In this document: one piece after another, positions 13,501 to 25,991 of the stretch | How positions within the stretch are numbered: the first letter of the stretch is position 1 | Layout: each line of letters starts with the position of its first letter | Assembly (NCBI GenBank): GCA_026770025.1 | Contig: JAMXDE010000011.1 | Span: forward strand, 1,550,001-1,614,000 | Origin: Craspedostauros australis | Taxonomy: Eukaryota; Bacillariophyta; Bacillariophyceae; Mastogloiales; Achnanthaceae | DNA: 64,000 nt | Direction: 5' to 3' | The notes under the pieces: generated by a model | Told to the model about the DNA's origin: nothing | The model's database searches: none | What the model saw: only the letters and a program-made list of their open reading frames with translations | Made by a program: the position numbers and the translations under genes

Positions 13501-13967
13501 AAGGGTAATGACACGGCCATACCATCCATTTTTGGATCCTTGGGATCGTTCGTCGGGTATACGTCCCAAACGTTCAAGATAGTGGGAGACGCAAGGACGC
13601 AGAGCACCTTGTGATCACGATGGCTGGAGAATGACGCCCAGCAGAACTGCGATACTCGCATCCCATCAAACGGTGGTCCATGGATCGGGAGGAGGTAGGA
13701 CGCATGCACCACCCTCCGAGGAGAGCAAGGTCCATTTCGAACGAAGACCTGGCGTGAGATGATGTCTCCACTCTTGGCCTCATTTGCGAAGCGGATCTCC
13801 AAAGTTGTTTCGATCTCTCCTGATGCATTCGCGACAGTCGCGTTCGGTACCGCCGTCAGGAGCCTTTGCAACACCTGTCGGCAGCCACTTGCTTCGTCAT
13901 TGTTGCGTCTGCATTGATACCTCAGCGCCTTCACTTGAAGTGGTGATGGGGAAACGGGTTCCGTCAT
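7510..13967 (-). CDS. APC1: Anaphase-promoting complex subunit 1
   Basis: Four exons: 13967-13039, 12888-9892, 9750-8391 and 8190-7510; phases 2, 2, 0 close exactly to 1,988 residues, close to human APC1. APC1 is the largest scaffold of the APC/C ubiquitin ligase, joining the catalytic and TPR arms. Exon 1 holds the N-terminal WD40-like region; exon 2 ends with WPEFHNGVAAGLRLEM, HGGLLMAMGL and YGTVTTTVGILLGMA; exon 3 opens with KMICLHIPSLIP and contains GLLYQGSSHR, DREAYSLSCGIALGM and RPDFLLLRVVARSLILWD. These are the hallmark PC-repeat (proteasome/cyclosome) blocks. Exon 4 carries the C-terminal beta-rich region (LYPLRIPIHL). The start is the first ATG, followed by TEPVSP; earlier in-frame codons lack ATG. 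No breaks are seen. Confidence 0.96.
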
Positions 13968-14633
13968 TTTTCTCTCTCTTTGATTTTGTGGAGGTGTTGC
14001 CGCGTCTTTGGGTGTCTGTTTGTCCACGATCACGATCTCAACCTGTTTTTGAATTCTTGGCGGCCGATTTCAGAACCAGTCACGCTCAGAGTCATATTAG
14101 TCGAATAGGTCAACGAATCTGTCTGTCTGTCCTTCACCCCACCAGAACAACAGAAGAACAAGATCAAGAAGCCAAGAGATTGGTTGACTGGCCACGTTGT
14201 CGTATGACTACAAGCTATGGAACGTAGGCTTCAGTAGGATTCCTACGTGTTGTTCCGTGCCAGCGGACTTCTTTTTGGGCGTTGTGACACGGCAAAGAGG
14301 CGATTCGATCCAACGACACCTGCGCGAACAACACGAACAACACGAACAACACGAGCAACAACGCAAACAGCAGCGACAAAGGAGAAGAGAGAGGAATCGA
14401 ATACAAACACAAACAACAGCAGCAACACACACAACAACAGTAACACCCACCAAACACCAAGGCCAAGGAAGTGCACTGGAAACACAGCATCAGAAGTTGT
14501 CGACCATCAGAGCAGCAGCGTAGCGTAGAATCGCATCGAATACTCCTGTTGCAACACAGATCAGTTCAGATCAGTCCAGAGAGAGAGACACCACTCCATT
14601 ATACCCAGAAGCACAACAGAACAGTTGAGCACC
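13968..14633. other. Bidirectional intergenic region between APC1 and the PNUTS-like gene
   Basis: About 670 bases separating two divergent genes, so both promoters should be here. The stretch 14320-14450 is rich in CAA/AAC and cacgaacaa units (three tandem 9-mers near 14327-14353), likely a 5' untranslated region of the plus-strand gene. No protein family is recognised. Confidence 0.5.
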
Positions 14634-17600
14634 ATGTCAACGAGCTTGATTGATCGAGCCAAGGCAACGGGCAAGTGCCCACCATCCCTCCTGCAATCCA
14701 ACGGCTTTGACAATGCCCAAACGGCGTTTGAGAATGCAGTCGAGAAGGTGCTGGATGCCAATGGTTAGTGAAAAGCGTGGTATTGTTGTCGTTGTTACTG
14801 TTATTGACTAGAGTCGCGCAGAGTACTCCATTGATGTGTCTGTTCAACCGCATCAAACGGAGGTGTTAGCATCTACCGCTCGTTCCACAACGGCTGTCGT
14901 CTGCGACCGTCTATTTGTGCTGCCACTCTCTTCTGGGTCAAGCGATGTGTGTGATGCCATCTGCACCTGCTTTGTGATGCTCTGTGTCAGGCTTCCCAGT
15001 CCTGTTCTTCCTTGCTGTCTCACATTTGAAGCATGTACCTCACGACTCCTTCCCGTCATGAAACGCCCTTTGTGGCACCGCTCCTGCCTTGGCCTCACTT
15101 CCTCCATCGTTCACCTCCCACCTTCCAAGATCTCTCACTGGCACGAGGCCCGACTGTCGTTGGAGACATGAATACATTACTCAAGGTAGGTTGAAAACAG
15201 AAGAAAGCGTTTGTGCAACCAAGAAGCTGTTTGAATAAAGACATCGAGATGGACTTGGATGGACGGATAGGTGGACGGACCAGCCGACTAATAGAGGCAG
15301 TACAGACTGTTGGACAAGGGCAATGGTTCGTGGCTGGCGATGTAACATGCGACTTGGGGAGGTGACACCGATTGACGGCCCATGGAGTGCAAACGACGAT
15401 AAACATCATCGGCTGCATGGAATCCCCCTTTTCATGCGACGAAGCAGACCCTGTCACCCAGTACAGCGCTGGACGGAGACTTGGGCCCCCAGCAATGCAG
15501 ACGTCCTCTGTTGGAACAGCTTCGCCCATGGCTGGATTGCAAGGCAAGACAACACAGGCCTTTTCCCACCCGCCGACGATCGCCCCAACTACGATACCAA
15601 GACGAACATCAATTTCGTCCATGATACTGCTCGTTCAACGAAGGCAGCAGGAACGGCACGGGCACGATTCCCATTCCGAGCATGCTGCGCGAAGCATCTC
15701 TCGTTGCCACGATCGTGGAATCGCCGCACCCACCTGACTATGATTGCCAAGAATCGCCTACTCTCCATGAGAAGTAGGGACTGCATCGATCGACACCAGC
15801 TACGCTCATCGGAAGCAATGGCTGCACTGTCCGTCCTCCGAGTTCCGCGCTATCTGCGTCGTGGACATTCCCCTTTGCACCAATGTACGAGTAGAGCTTC
15901 GCAGTTTTGCGTTATCCCTCGAAGGAGGCACCATAGCCAAGGTGGATCGGCGACTGCTGGGTAACGTTCGTCGCAGTATGCACCGGAGCTGTCGCACAAA
16001 CATGTTGCAACGTTTGTAGCAGTATACATGCATACATGTGCGTTTATGTATGTGCATGCAGGGACATGTGTACACTCCACGCACACCAGTCACCATTGGG
16101 CCATGCGTTCGTGAACCCGTTCACGACTTTGCACACTTCCGTGGACACACGCAGCGTGTTTTCTTCATGCATACCGTACCATACAAAAACGATCACAACA
16201 CAGGCACCATCACGACCGTACGTTGAGACGGCACGAACGTTGCCGATGCAACAGCCTGGACATCCTCGATAGTCGCACCACTTCGCAGCCTTGCATTCAT
16301 AATGCACCTTGTGAGGAATCAGACCAAATCAATTGGTGTCCACAATCAGAGGTTTTGTTATCCGCAGCAAACACGTACAAATAGCTTTAGTCTTGACTAG
16401 CGTGCATAGCTACAGATACCTTGGTTCAGAGGAAACTGCGATCCAGCCAAACATCCCTCAAAGGCTCCATCCCGAGGTCAGCTGCGTTGCACCAACGACC
16501 CCAGGCTGCATACATGCATTCGACATCTCTCCTGCGAACGTCTTCGTCAGTGATGCTATCATGCCGACCATGCAAGCATGAGCGTGAACAACGCCAACAG
16601 ATGCCCAAGTGCGACCACGCAATTGAAGGGTTTCCAACAAAATCCAATCCAGTTCGCGCCATCCACGCTCCATCGATGCATCGAACCACATCTCACCATG
16701 CCGTGGAATACACACACAACGTCAGCCTGCATGAAGGAGGTAATGCATTCCGGCGATCTACAAGTATGACTCATGTTTGCCTACCAAAGAGCATCAAGCA
16801 TACCAGAGTAGAGTAGTGGGTTGACTTTGTAGTTCCGTACCAGAACCAGTCAGTCGTTGCACTGAGCTCGTATCTCGGGCACGGAGGACGAGCCTTGCCT
16901 CCATTGCATCCCGCAATCATGCATGCGGCCCACCATGACATCCAATCGCTCATCGCGGCCATCAAGCTATTATCTGCTCATTATCCACACACCCAAAGAA
17001 CGCTATCCTTTCCGTAGAATAGTAATCACCCAAGCCCCAGCGGGCCCAACCACACGCCATACTCGTACTGACACGACCTTCCGCCTCTCAACACCTGCAA
17101 CTTGCTTGTTGTCTATTCCACTCTGCCATACTCTATCCGTATACCTCCGCTCTATTCTGTCGCTTCACTCGTATATTCACCTCGACATACTCTACCAACA
17201 CCTTGGGTCACCCTGTAGATGGCGGAGAGCACCGGCTCTATCCAGGCCGTGAGTCCGGAAATACAGAAAGCCATCCTGCAGCAGCGCCGTTGCATCATCC
17301 TCTTGCTCGTTGGTGCGACGCCCAGCACCAACCCCGAGCTTCATCACATTCTGGCAGCGGGTTTCCTCACTTCTGCGAAGAAGTGGATGGATGACATTCT
17401 CAGCGGATCCGTCGGTAAGTGCGCTACATTCGTACGAGTATCCTCGCCATACTGATTCTCAAGTGTTCGAGGCCTTTGTCGGTTCAGTCCTCCATCCATG
17501 CATCTATGCATCCATCGGTTGGTGGATTCGATCCATGATGCAACTGGTACATTGTGTGGCTCCTCTATCGTCGTTCGCGCCCCTCACCGAACCACCTCTT

Positions 17601-20474
17601 CGAACTCCCTTTCTCTCTCTCACACACACTCTCATGCACACACTCCCTCATCCTGTGCACATCCGGCACATGGATAATGTCGCCAATGGCAAACCACATT
17701 CGTGCACGAACAGGCGGCATCGACCTGCTCCTTCATTTGCTGAGCAGCGTCACCAAGCTCCCAGTGACGAAGGCGGTCGTGAAGGAGTCCGGCATGGGGA
17801 AAGCCATCGGCGCCATCGACAAGCACAGGATTTGTGCAGGCACCCCCAACGAAGCAAGCATCAAGAACAGAGTCGTGCTGATCAAAGACATGTGGAGCAA
17901 GTCAGTCAAGGCAATGAAAGCACAGGCTGCCACCACATCCAATGCGAAGGCAAAGCGAAATCTGAGCAGCATCTCTGCATCGTCTTCGGCATCATCGCTC
18001 CCATCATCCTCGGCCGCACCGGCAACATCTGATGGTCCGTCAGCAAAGAGGACCCGTGTCGAAACAAGTCAGGCTCTGCCAAAGAAATCATCTCTGCTTC
18101 CTTCAACCAGAGGATCGTCGTCATCGTCGGCATCATCATCGTCCGGATCCTCACTCTCTGGCCTGCTCACCAAAATGACAGATTCCAAGCTGTCCAAGGC
18201 ATCACCGGCAGTTGCCAAGGCTAATGCCGCAGCGAATGCAAGCGCTGTCTCCAAACTACACAACACAGTCTCAAAGAAAGGTGAGGGCAAAAGTAATGCT
18301 CAATTTCGCGTTGGTGTGCGCCGCCTGCGTGGCGCTGATGTTTATCGTCCTTTCTTCTCTGAGACTATGGGTTTCGTTCGTTCGTCCGTTCATTCTCCCG
18401 ATTCCTGTGATACTTGGTTTGTGTTTGTGCATGCAGTGCTTCTTGACCAATTGTACTTCAAGATTTGCATCAAACTCACCGCTCTTCGATCGTCCCTCCT
18501 CCCTTTCCGATCGTCCTTCTTTGCTCCCGATTTCAATCAATTCTCCAATCGTCAGCCTCGAAGAATCGAGTCAAATGGGCTGACCATTTCGGAGGCGAAC
18601 TGAATGCCACGCGCTTCATCGAACCGAATGGAAGCGTGGAACAGCGCAGCGAGAGCGCGGCCTCCGTGCCCATGTCCTGGTCCGATCGAAAGAAGCGTGA
18701 CAGGACCCGCGAAAAGCAGCTGCTGTCCAGCGTGCCAAAGGCAAAGCTCGCTGATGATGACGACGACTTCGGCATGGGCGATAGGAAGGCCAGAGCGCCT
18801 ATCCAACCGACCATGGCATGGCGCTCGCCAACATTGCTGCCACCCGTCCCTGACGTTGCACCAACCGAACCCCAATCCACGGAGGTTGCAAAGCAGCAAG
18901 GCAGGCTCGCAAGCGCAACACAGGCCCGATACAGGAGCGACAGCGATGTACCTCCGAACCCAACGCCCATGAGCGACGTTGAGCAGGCGCTGGACATGAC
19001 ATCGCAATCATCCCTCGTCGTGACTTCCATTCCGTTCTTCGTTCCGCAGCAAACGCCGACTCCGCAGCCGCAGATACCGGCAGCCATCCCTCCGCCTCCT
19101 CCACCTTCCAGCGCACCCGCCCAGTCATACCAGCAGTATGCGCCGGTGCAAAACAATCTCGGCATTCCACCACCACCGCGACCAACAGGAGCAACTTCGG
19201 ACTTTGTGCAGTCCCTCGGTCTACCCATGTTTCTTATCGGCCAGAACGAGCAGGCTCTACAGACACTTGCGAAGTCCCCCGGCTTGCTGCACACATTTGT
19301 GGATGGAAACGGAATCTATGACCAACCACGCTTGATGAACATGGTGCAATCGTTGACCCCCAGCGCCGCGACAACTCAGCCACCGCTCGTGCATCAAAAC
19401 AACACAGGATATACTCAAAGCCACCAACTGAACCAGAACCAGCAATCAGCAGGTTATGGCCAGCCCAGTGCGCCGGCAGGTTCGTATGGCCATGCTGGCT
19501 CCACCAATGTATACGGCAGAGGCAACGCAGCTGGTGGACACATGCCAGTGCCCGCCCAGATGCCAGCTCCCGGTGGAGCAAATCACGGCAAGGAGGCGAA
19601 TGGCACTGAGGGCAACCTCCACCTGAGTGGGTACGGTCCAAATACCTCGCAGGCTGAGATCAGGGCGATGTTCTCACCGTTCGTGCGGGTAGGCGATATC
19701 GTCATGTTGAGTGGCTTCTGTTTTGTCAACACAAAAGATCCCGCTGGTGCCATGCGCGCCATGGATTCATTGCAGGGTGCACTAATTGGCGGTCAACCCG
19801 TGCGCATCCGGTCAGCACAAAGGAAGAGTCGAAATCCTGGTGGCGGTGGCGGTGCTGGAGGCGGTGGCGGTGCACATCATCACAATCAACCCAACCCTAT
19901 GAATGTCTACGGTGTGAATGGTGCCGCCGCAATGCAAGGAGGACAATACGGTGGACCGCCAAATGGAATGGGCAGACCCCAGTATGGAGGTCCTGCGCCT
20001 GCACCACCGGGCAATCCTAACAGTATGGGCATGTATCAACCGCCCCCACCAGGAGCAGGCCAGCCGATGCCAGGTGCGCCCGACGAGGCAAGCTTTGCGC
20101 ACATTCGTGATGAGAGAGGCAATGCGGCCACCAAGAACCTGTTCATTGCGGGGTATGGTGCTGGGACTACCGAGGCTCAGCTTCGCGATTTGGTCGGCGC
20201 CCACGGACCAGTTATCAGCGTGATCATGAAGGGAACCTTCAGCTTTGTGAACACAGCCAGCAGGGCTGCAGCAGTTTCCGCAAGGCAAGCTTTGGGTGGC
20301 GCCATGGTCAACGGCGGAGCATTGCGGATCAACTTTGCCAAAGAGACCGGGCGTCTCGGCACCAGCTTCGATGTGACATACAAAGGAGGGCCGAACCACG
20401 CTACAGCTGCTGCTGCTACTGCTGCTGGAGGTGGCAATCGCATGGGCTCGTCTCATTACGGGCGAGGCTTCTAG
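14634..20474 (+). CDS. PNUTS-like protein: TFIIS-N domain, PP1-docking motif, two RRMs
   Basis: Proposed exons: 14634-14763, 15130-15185, 17219-17414, 17714-18280 and 18556-20474; phases close to 955 residues. The last three are well supported, the first two less so; an alternative start is the ATG at 17219. Residues about 75-190 form a TFIIS N-terminal (LW) domain, including GGIDLLLHLLSSV and KESGMGKAIGAI, then a Ser-rich Lys-rich linker. At the exon 4/5 junction is KNRVKWAD (R321-V322-K323-W324), a PP1-docking RVxF/W motif. Then follow a Pro/Gln-rich region, RRM 1 (about 668-740) and RRM 2 (about 841-915) with Gly-rich linkers. TFIIS-N plus RVxW is the signature of PNUTS, the PP1 subunit controlling RNA polymerase II termination. 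Animal PNUTS lacks RRMs. Nuclear role inferred. Confidence 0.75.
15186..17218 (+). other. Long intron of the PNUTS-like gene, or an unannotated interval
   Basis: About 2.0 kb between a GTAGGT donor at 15186 and the acceptor before 17219. Other introns in the window are about 130-350 bases, so this is unusually long. Open frames on both strands here are short and have no recognisable motif. An ATG-rich catacatg tract is seen at 16020-16060. If the two upstream exons are not part of this gene, this is plain intergenic sequence with a promoter near 17100-17218. Confidence 0.4.
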
Positions 20475-21053
20475 CTTCGAGAGCTGACTAACAACTGCAC
20501 ACGCTGCTCGAACTGCAGTATCCTTTGTACGCGGAGACACAGCGAGCCGGAAGCAACCGCCAATGGACGCTTCTATCCTCTACGGTATTCACTCCATCCG
20601 TTATGATGAATGCTTTCATGATACCGTATGAAAGTGAGGTGGATTGAATCCTGGAATTCTCCAACATCGTCACAGTAGATCGACGAAGACTGGAGGGAGA
20701 GAGGTGCGCAGCACAATGCAGTGAAAATCGGAACCCGCCACGAAATAGAACTAAACATGGACGAACAAATGGTTCAAGCATACAAGTAACAATGAATAGA
20801 GACGACGAGCACTGTTATCATTCTCAATGCCTCATGGAGCAGAAGCGGCGAAGTCCATGCCACCCATGCGGGCACGTTGCGGACGAGAGATGGTTCTCTG
20901 ATACCGGAGCCTCCAGCACTATCAATCCTGTCAATCACAAGCAGTGAGGGTATCTTCGTCCATTGACTCATGGTGCCATTTAGCATTCTCCAAGATGTGC
21001 TCGTGTACTCTGTTTGTAATCCTCTATTGCATGTACTCTAATCGTTTGCAGCA
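20475..21053. other. Convergent 3' region
   Basis: About 580 bases between the stops of the PNUTS-like gene (plus) and the lactonase gene (minus). It should hold both 3' untranslated regions. Nothing else is visible. Confidence 0.5.
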
Positions 21054-23363
21054 TCACTTTCTAGCTTCCAACAATCGTCGCAACTGCTCGATCTCTCGCC
21101 GAGCTTGCTCCAATTCCTCCTCCAGCGAAGGATAAGAGGCAGAAGGTGGCGCCAGCATTGATGCCGGTGCTGTGCGCGCCTTCGGCTTTGGTCGGCGATG
21201 AGCCCGAAATGTGGAATCGTCGCTGTCGGATGTTTCGCCGCCGTCATCGGATGCTTTGTGTCGCATCACAAAGCTGGGATGTTGGGAGTGGCGCGAGGAT
21301 GTCGCAGCCAGCTCCTCTTCAGCCGTGTCAACCGACGCCACTGCTGGCACGCCTTCATTGACACTCTCTTCATCCACATCCATGAGCGGATACACAGGAC
21401 AGCAGCAGACGAAGTTGGGGGAAGGAACGCTGTACTCGTTGCCCGTGTACTGGATGCGGCCCGTGCTGAGATTGAAATCAAAGACGGCGACAGAATCCGT
21501 GTCCTGGTTGGCAACCAGAAGGTACTGTCCGGAATGATCGAACTGGAAGTGCCTTGGTGTGTCGCCTCGCGTGTGGAAATGCCCGACAAGATCCAACCGA
21601 CCTTGCTTCCTGCGCTTCACCTTGTACACGCAGATGGATTGGTGTCCGCGATTGCTCACCACGACGAAACGGCCGGATTGGTGAACGCAGATGCGTCCGC
21701 AGGTGTTCATCGTTTTGGGAAATGCGGGTGGCAGAGTGCTGATGGATTGGATGAGGCGCAAGGTGCTGCGTCCCTTGAATCTTGTCATATCCTCGCGGTT
21801 GCCCGCCGCCGCGTCCATTTCTTGGAGCAGATCGCGATCGACCTCGAACACTGCCACTGTGGAGCTGAGCTCATTGACGACGTAGGCAACGTTGTATTGC
21901 GGATGGAACTCCAGGTACCTCGGGCCGTCGGGATGGCCCGTGCACAGCCCAGATGGCAGCATGTTGGATTCATGCACGATCTTTCCCTCTGTGCGATCGT
22001 AGAGGAATTCGCGGATGACGTCCTTTCCCAAATCAGGAACGTACGCAACGGCCCCAACGAACGGATCCAGCACCAACGCATGCGAGTGAGGATCAGCCTG
22101 CCGTTGCTGGATGGTGGAAGCATCGTTGCAGGAATGGTTGGCTCCGCCATCCTTTTTCGCTGATGCCACCATCTTCTTGCCATGCTTGGGATCGTACATG
22201 GACTTGATCTGCGTATTATATAGAAGAGAGGTTGCAATTGAGAGGTGAATTTGGGAACGTGAAAAAGGGGTGGATGAGAAAATGAGGTGTCGTGGAATGT
22301 TGGTTGGCCGTGTGAGTGATCGTTCTGTGGTCTGAAGACTGCTGCGGTATGGGAATGGTGCCATTCGATGTGATGGATACGTACCGGACCTTCCAGAGCC
22401 CCCGTTGCTTCGTTGATGCGAATGACGGAAAGGGTGGAGTCCCAATAGTTGACAACCAGCAGGTGTTGCTGATCTTTGTCAATTGTGAGGTAGCATGTCG
22501 AGGTTCCACCGGCGCCGATGGGATCGCCGAGCTGCTGCAACTGTCCATCAGATTGGATTTGGTATGCGTAGATCAGACCTTCCTCTTCGATGTCTTCGGT
22601 GCAGGTGTAGACGGCATTGTGCTTGGGATGGTACCGAGAGAAGGCGGGGTTCAAGACGGCATCGCCTTGGACGTTGAGGAGGACGAGACTGCCGTCGGCC
22701 GGATCGAAGCGGTAGATGTACAGCGAGTGCTGCGCTTGGGTGCCTCGAGGACCGTGGGCTGACGGATGAGAGTGTGCAAATAGGTGTTGAGAGAATGATC
22801 GAGTGGATCATCATCAATGCATCATACGAGTAGCAATGGTGGTGTTGGTGTTGGTGTGTGGATCGGATTGGACACAGCGGGAGACGATGAGTGAGTTGGT
22901 TGGACGAGATGGAGGAGCATCCATGGGCAGAGAGGAGTTCTCATCTGTGATGTGGAAAGGAAGAACGAATCTGTTCGGTTCGTCGTGGAGGAAGGCAGAA
23001 AGGACAAGAAGGCGTTCGCGTTGTTCATGTTCTTTGTTCCATGTTCTTCGACGGCGAAACCTGCGCTTCATCAACCACGACCACAACGCAATGCATTGTG
23101 TCAAGGAAGAGAGGAAAGCGCAATCGCAAGGAGCCGTGCGCAACCAGCAGCAATGAACTTGGGCGACTGTGCAGTCCACGATGTCACTCACCTAGCTTGT
23201 CGAAGTTTGAGTAGCTGGTCACGAAGAAGAGCTGGTCTTCTTCGTCACCATCGCTGGACGATGGATGATATCCGCGGTGATGGAGGTGGCCGCTTTTCAC
23301 AGTTTCATGGCTGTTCGAAACGGTTGACACAGAACTGGAGCTGTGGGAGATGTGGTGCACCAT
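21054..23363 (-). CDS. Lactonase-type seven-bladed beta-propeller (6-phosphogluconolactonase-like)
   Basis: Three exons: 23363-23192, 22758-22385 and 22208-21054; phases 1 and 0 close to 566 residues. The core matches the YbhE/Pgl lactonase family (PF10282): NPAFSRYHPKHNAVYTC, then TCYLTIDKDQQHLLVVNYW, HALVLDPFVGAVAYVPDLG, GPRYLEFHPQYNVAYVVNE, PRHFQFDHSGQYLLVANQD. The repeated 'hydrophobic-P-x-G/hydrophobic-x-Y-V' blade strands are clear. Members hydrolyse 6-phosphogluconolactone in the oxidative pentose phosphate pathway or act on other lactones; which applies here is uncertain. No targeting peptide is seen. After the propeller there is a Ser/Asp-rich extension of about 100 residues that ends in a short charged coiled coil (EEELEQARREIEQLRRLL), not typical of the bacterial enzyme. 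The first exon is His/Ser-rich. Confidence 0.83.
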
Positions 23364-24657
23364 GTGAGCTGGGTGGTGTTGTTCGTGTTGGTGTAGTGTT
23401 GGTGAGGCTGTATTTGCTTTGCGTTGTCCTGCTTTGTCCTGCTTGTCTCGCTTTGGCGTTTCTTTGCTGTTGATGGTTTTGTTGGTCTCTGTCTTATCGT
23501 GTCTCTTTGTGTCTGTATGTCAGCTTTTATGAGACGATTCCAATGCCAACTCTCTCTCTCTCTCTCGCTTGCCTGATGTGGTCAGAGAGTGGAATGGTTG
23601 TGATGATGGATGGTGCAGTTGATGGCTTCCAAATTGGGGAAGCGAGAGCTGATGTGTGGTGTCAAGGCCAAAACAGACCAAAACCGAATGAGGTGAAGTG
23701 AAGCGAGACACGTGCGAATCACTTGGGTGTCAACTCACATCAACCGACCCAACCAGGTGGAGATTGTTGATCGGTTGTCAAGAGAGGAGATGCTGTCAAC
23801 AACAGACACCACCTTTTCGTTTTTCTCTGCTGTTGTGTTGTGTGTTTGTGTGTGGCGCGTTTGCGGTTTCATTGACAAGAGATCAATCCCAAAATCAGAG
23901 GGAGAGAGAGAGAGACCAACAGCGACGACGACAACGGCAGAGAGAGGAAGAGAGACGGGAAGTGTTGCACAAGTGTGTGGGTGCAGCAAAGAGGAGGCAG
24001 TGTGCAACTTCACGAATAGCCACATTCGCACGACAAGCGAATTGAGGAAGATGCGAGAACAAGAACTTGGGAGAAAGAAAGAAAAAGAAGAAGCGACAGA
24101 AAGAAGGTTGCACCGTGACTCAAATGGTATCTTGGGTGTCAACGCTGTTTCAACACGATCATTCTGTCAGTCCCGCGAAAAGATGGAATCCAGAACGGAA
24201 TTTAGCAGATGTCACTCGACACTTCGAAGCAACGACATGGCACACACACCACCCACAGCTGCTTCTCTCCTCTGCGATCTCAATCGTATTCCACTCCTCT
24301 CCCTCTCTTCGTTTTGTTCTGGGCGCCCACACGAAGAGAGCATCGTCCTCGCCACTCCTCCGTATCCTTGACACCAACGCCATCAACGCCACCAACGGCG
24401 ACATTACCACCATCATTTTCGAGGTGACACCTCTTTGAAATTGGCCTTCTCGTCGGCGACTGTCTCCACGCATGTGTTGATGGAATGGAGGCAGACAACG
24501 AAACAGCACAACAGCACAGATACCCAACACCTCCCACAATTCGCAGCAACTCACATCAATTCACATCAACTCGCATCAACGCGCAACCAAGCTTCCATCC
24601 TCGAACACCTTTCACAACTGAAGACCAAAGACTGAAGACCAAAGACTGAAGACGACA
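23364..24657. other. Divergent promoter region with GA-rich tracts
   Basis: About 1.3 kb between the lactonase gene (minus) and the SDR gene (plus). A purine-rich run (gagagagagaga) lies at 23899-23915 and a ctctctctctctctc run at 23550-23567. Near the SDR start, tcaactcgcatcaa-type and actgaagaccaaag-type short direct repeats occur (24548-24655). No coding frame is recognised. Confidence 0.45.
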
Positions 24658-25560
24658 ATGACAGACGCAGCGGAGAGAATAAAAGCGGATCAGCCCAGAC
24701 CATTCCTCAAGGACCCATCCTTCGAAAACCAAACCATCGTCATTACGGGCGCAGGAGGACAGTTCGGCCGCGAAGGCTGCCACTACTTCTACCGTCAAGG
24801 ATGCAGCGTCGTTGCGCTCGACAACAACACCAAAGCGCTGGAAGAAACGAAGGCATCCATTGATGATGGCAACAACGACGCTCATTTCATTTCCATCACG
24901 TGCGATGTGACCAGCGAAGAAAGCGTCGACGGTGCCATCCAGCAGGCCGTGGACAAGTTCCCCAGTGGGATCCACTTCCTATGGAACAACGCCGGCTACC
25001 AAGGACAGATCGCGCCAACGTTGGATTACCCTGTCGACGATTTCCGACGCGTCCTCGACATCAACGTCACCGGCATGTTCATGGTCCTCCAGCGCGTCGC
25101 CAGACAGATGACCAAGCAACAAGCCCAGCAAGGCCAACAAGGCCAACAATCCTCTTATGCCATCGTCAACACCGCCAGCGTCGCTGGATTGCGAGGAACG
25201 CCAGCAATGATCGCGTACGCATCATCCAAGGCAGCTGTACTGGCAATGACCGTGTCATCATCGAAAGATCTGGCACCGCACGGCATCCGTGTCAATGCCA
25301 TCTCTCCCGCGCTCATCGGTCCAGGATACATGTGGGATCGTCAGAATGAGCTGCATGCCGATTGTGCGTCTCCGTACTTCGCGAATGATGCGGCGACAGT
25401 GGCGCGGAACAAGATCAGCGGCGTTCCGATGAAGCGGCTGGGTAGCATCGCCGAGGTGGTTCAGTCTGTGTCGTACCTCCTGAGCCCACTGCAGTCGAGC
25501 TACACAACCGGCACGAACGTGGTGGTAGATGGTGGAATGAGCTCTGGTTTGAAGTGTTAG
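24658..25560 (+). CDS. Short-chain dehydrogenase/reductase (classical SDR)
   Basis: Single exon, 300 residues, typical for classical SDRs. The Rossmann NAD(P)-binding motif is TGAGGQFG at 30-37, CDVT at 82-85, NNAG at 110-113, and the catalytic triad is S174, Y187 and K191 (YASSK). The last block, TTGTNVVVDGGMSSG, is the usual SDR C-terminus. After the first strand comes LDNN, an acidic residue that favours NAD(H) over NADP(H). Substrate cannot be read from the sequence; closest styles are bacterial glucose/ribitol-type and 2,5-diketo-gluconate-type oxidoreductases. No targeting peptide is visible, so it is probably cytosolic. A short Gln/Gly-rich insert (QQAQQGQQGQQ, 154-164) precedes the active-site strand. 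Confidence 0.9.
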   Translation: MTDAAERIKADQPRPFLKDPSFENQTIVITGAGGQFGREGCHYFYRQGCSVVALDNNTKALEETKASIDDGNNDAHFISITCDVTSEESVDGAIQQAVDKFPSGIHFLWNNAGYQGQIAPTLDYPVDDFRRVLDINVTGMFMVLQRVARQMTKQQAQQGQQGQQSSYAIVNTASVAGLRGTPAMIAYASSKAAVLAMTVSSSKDLAPHGIRVNAISPALIGPGYMWDRQNELHADCASPYFANDAATVARNKISGVPMKRLGSIAEVVQSVSYLLSPLQSSYTTGTNVVVDGGMSSGLKC

Positions 25561-25991
25561 GTGGAAAGAAGGGAGCGGGACATGCAGAATGCAGAACGGA
25601 CATCGGATACCGGGTGAAAGAATGAAGGTGTACAGGAACACAAAAGCCATCGATCGTCGCTGTGGCGAGGGTTCAGCCGGAAGCGACAGCGGTGGCGTTG
25701 TTCGGAGAGAACGGCGGACGTTGGTGTCGGACTGTCTGCAACAGTCGGCTTTCCATTGAAATCAGGGCCAAAATAATGAAAATGAGCATGATGACTGATC
25801 ATCATGATGTCTATTTAGATATTCCCACCGTGCTGTACAAATGCTAGCACGACATGCATGCTGACGACAGCGCCACCCCACCATCAATGGGCGTCCTCAC
25901 ACGAAGCGTCACACGCTCTGATCCGTCGATCTCGCCCAGACTTCAGGGCTACTATCTTCTTCATTTCCGCCTTCCCCAATCCAACCAGCGA
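25561..25991. other. Convergent 3' region
   Basis: About 430 bases between the SDR stop and the stop of the P-loop protein. The stretch 25770-25830 is AT-rich and may serve polyadenylation. No gene is recognised. Confidence 0.45.
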
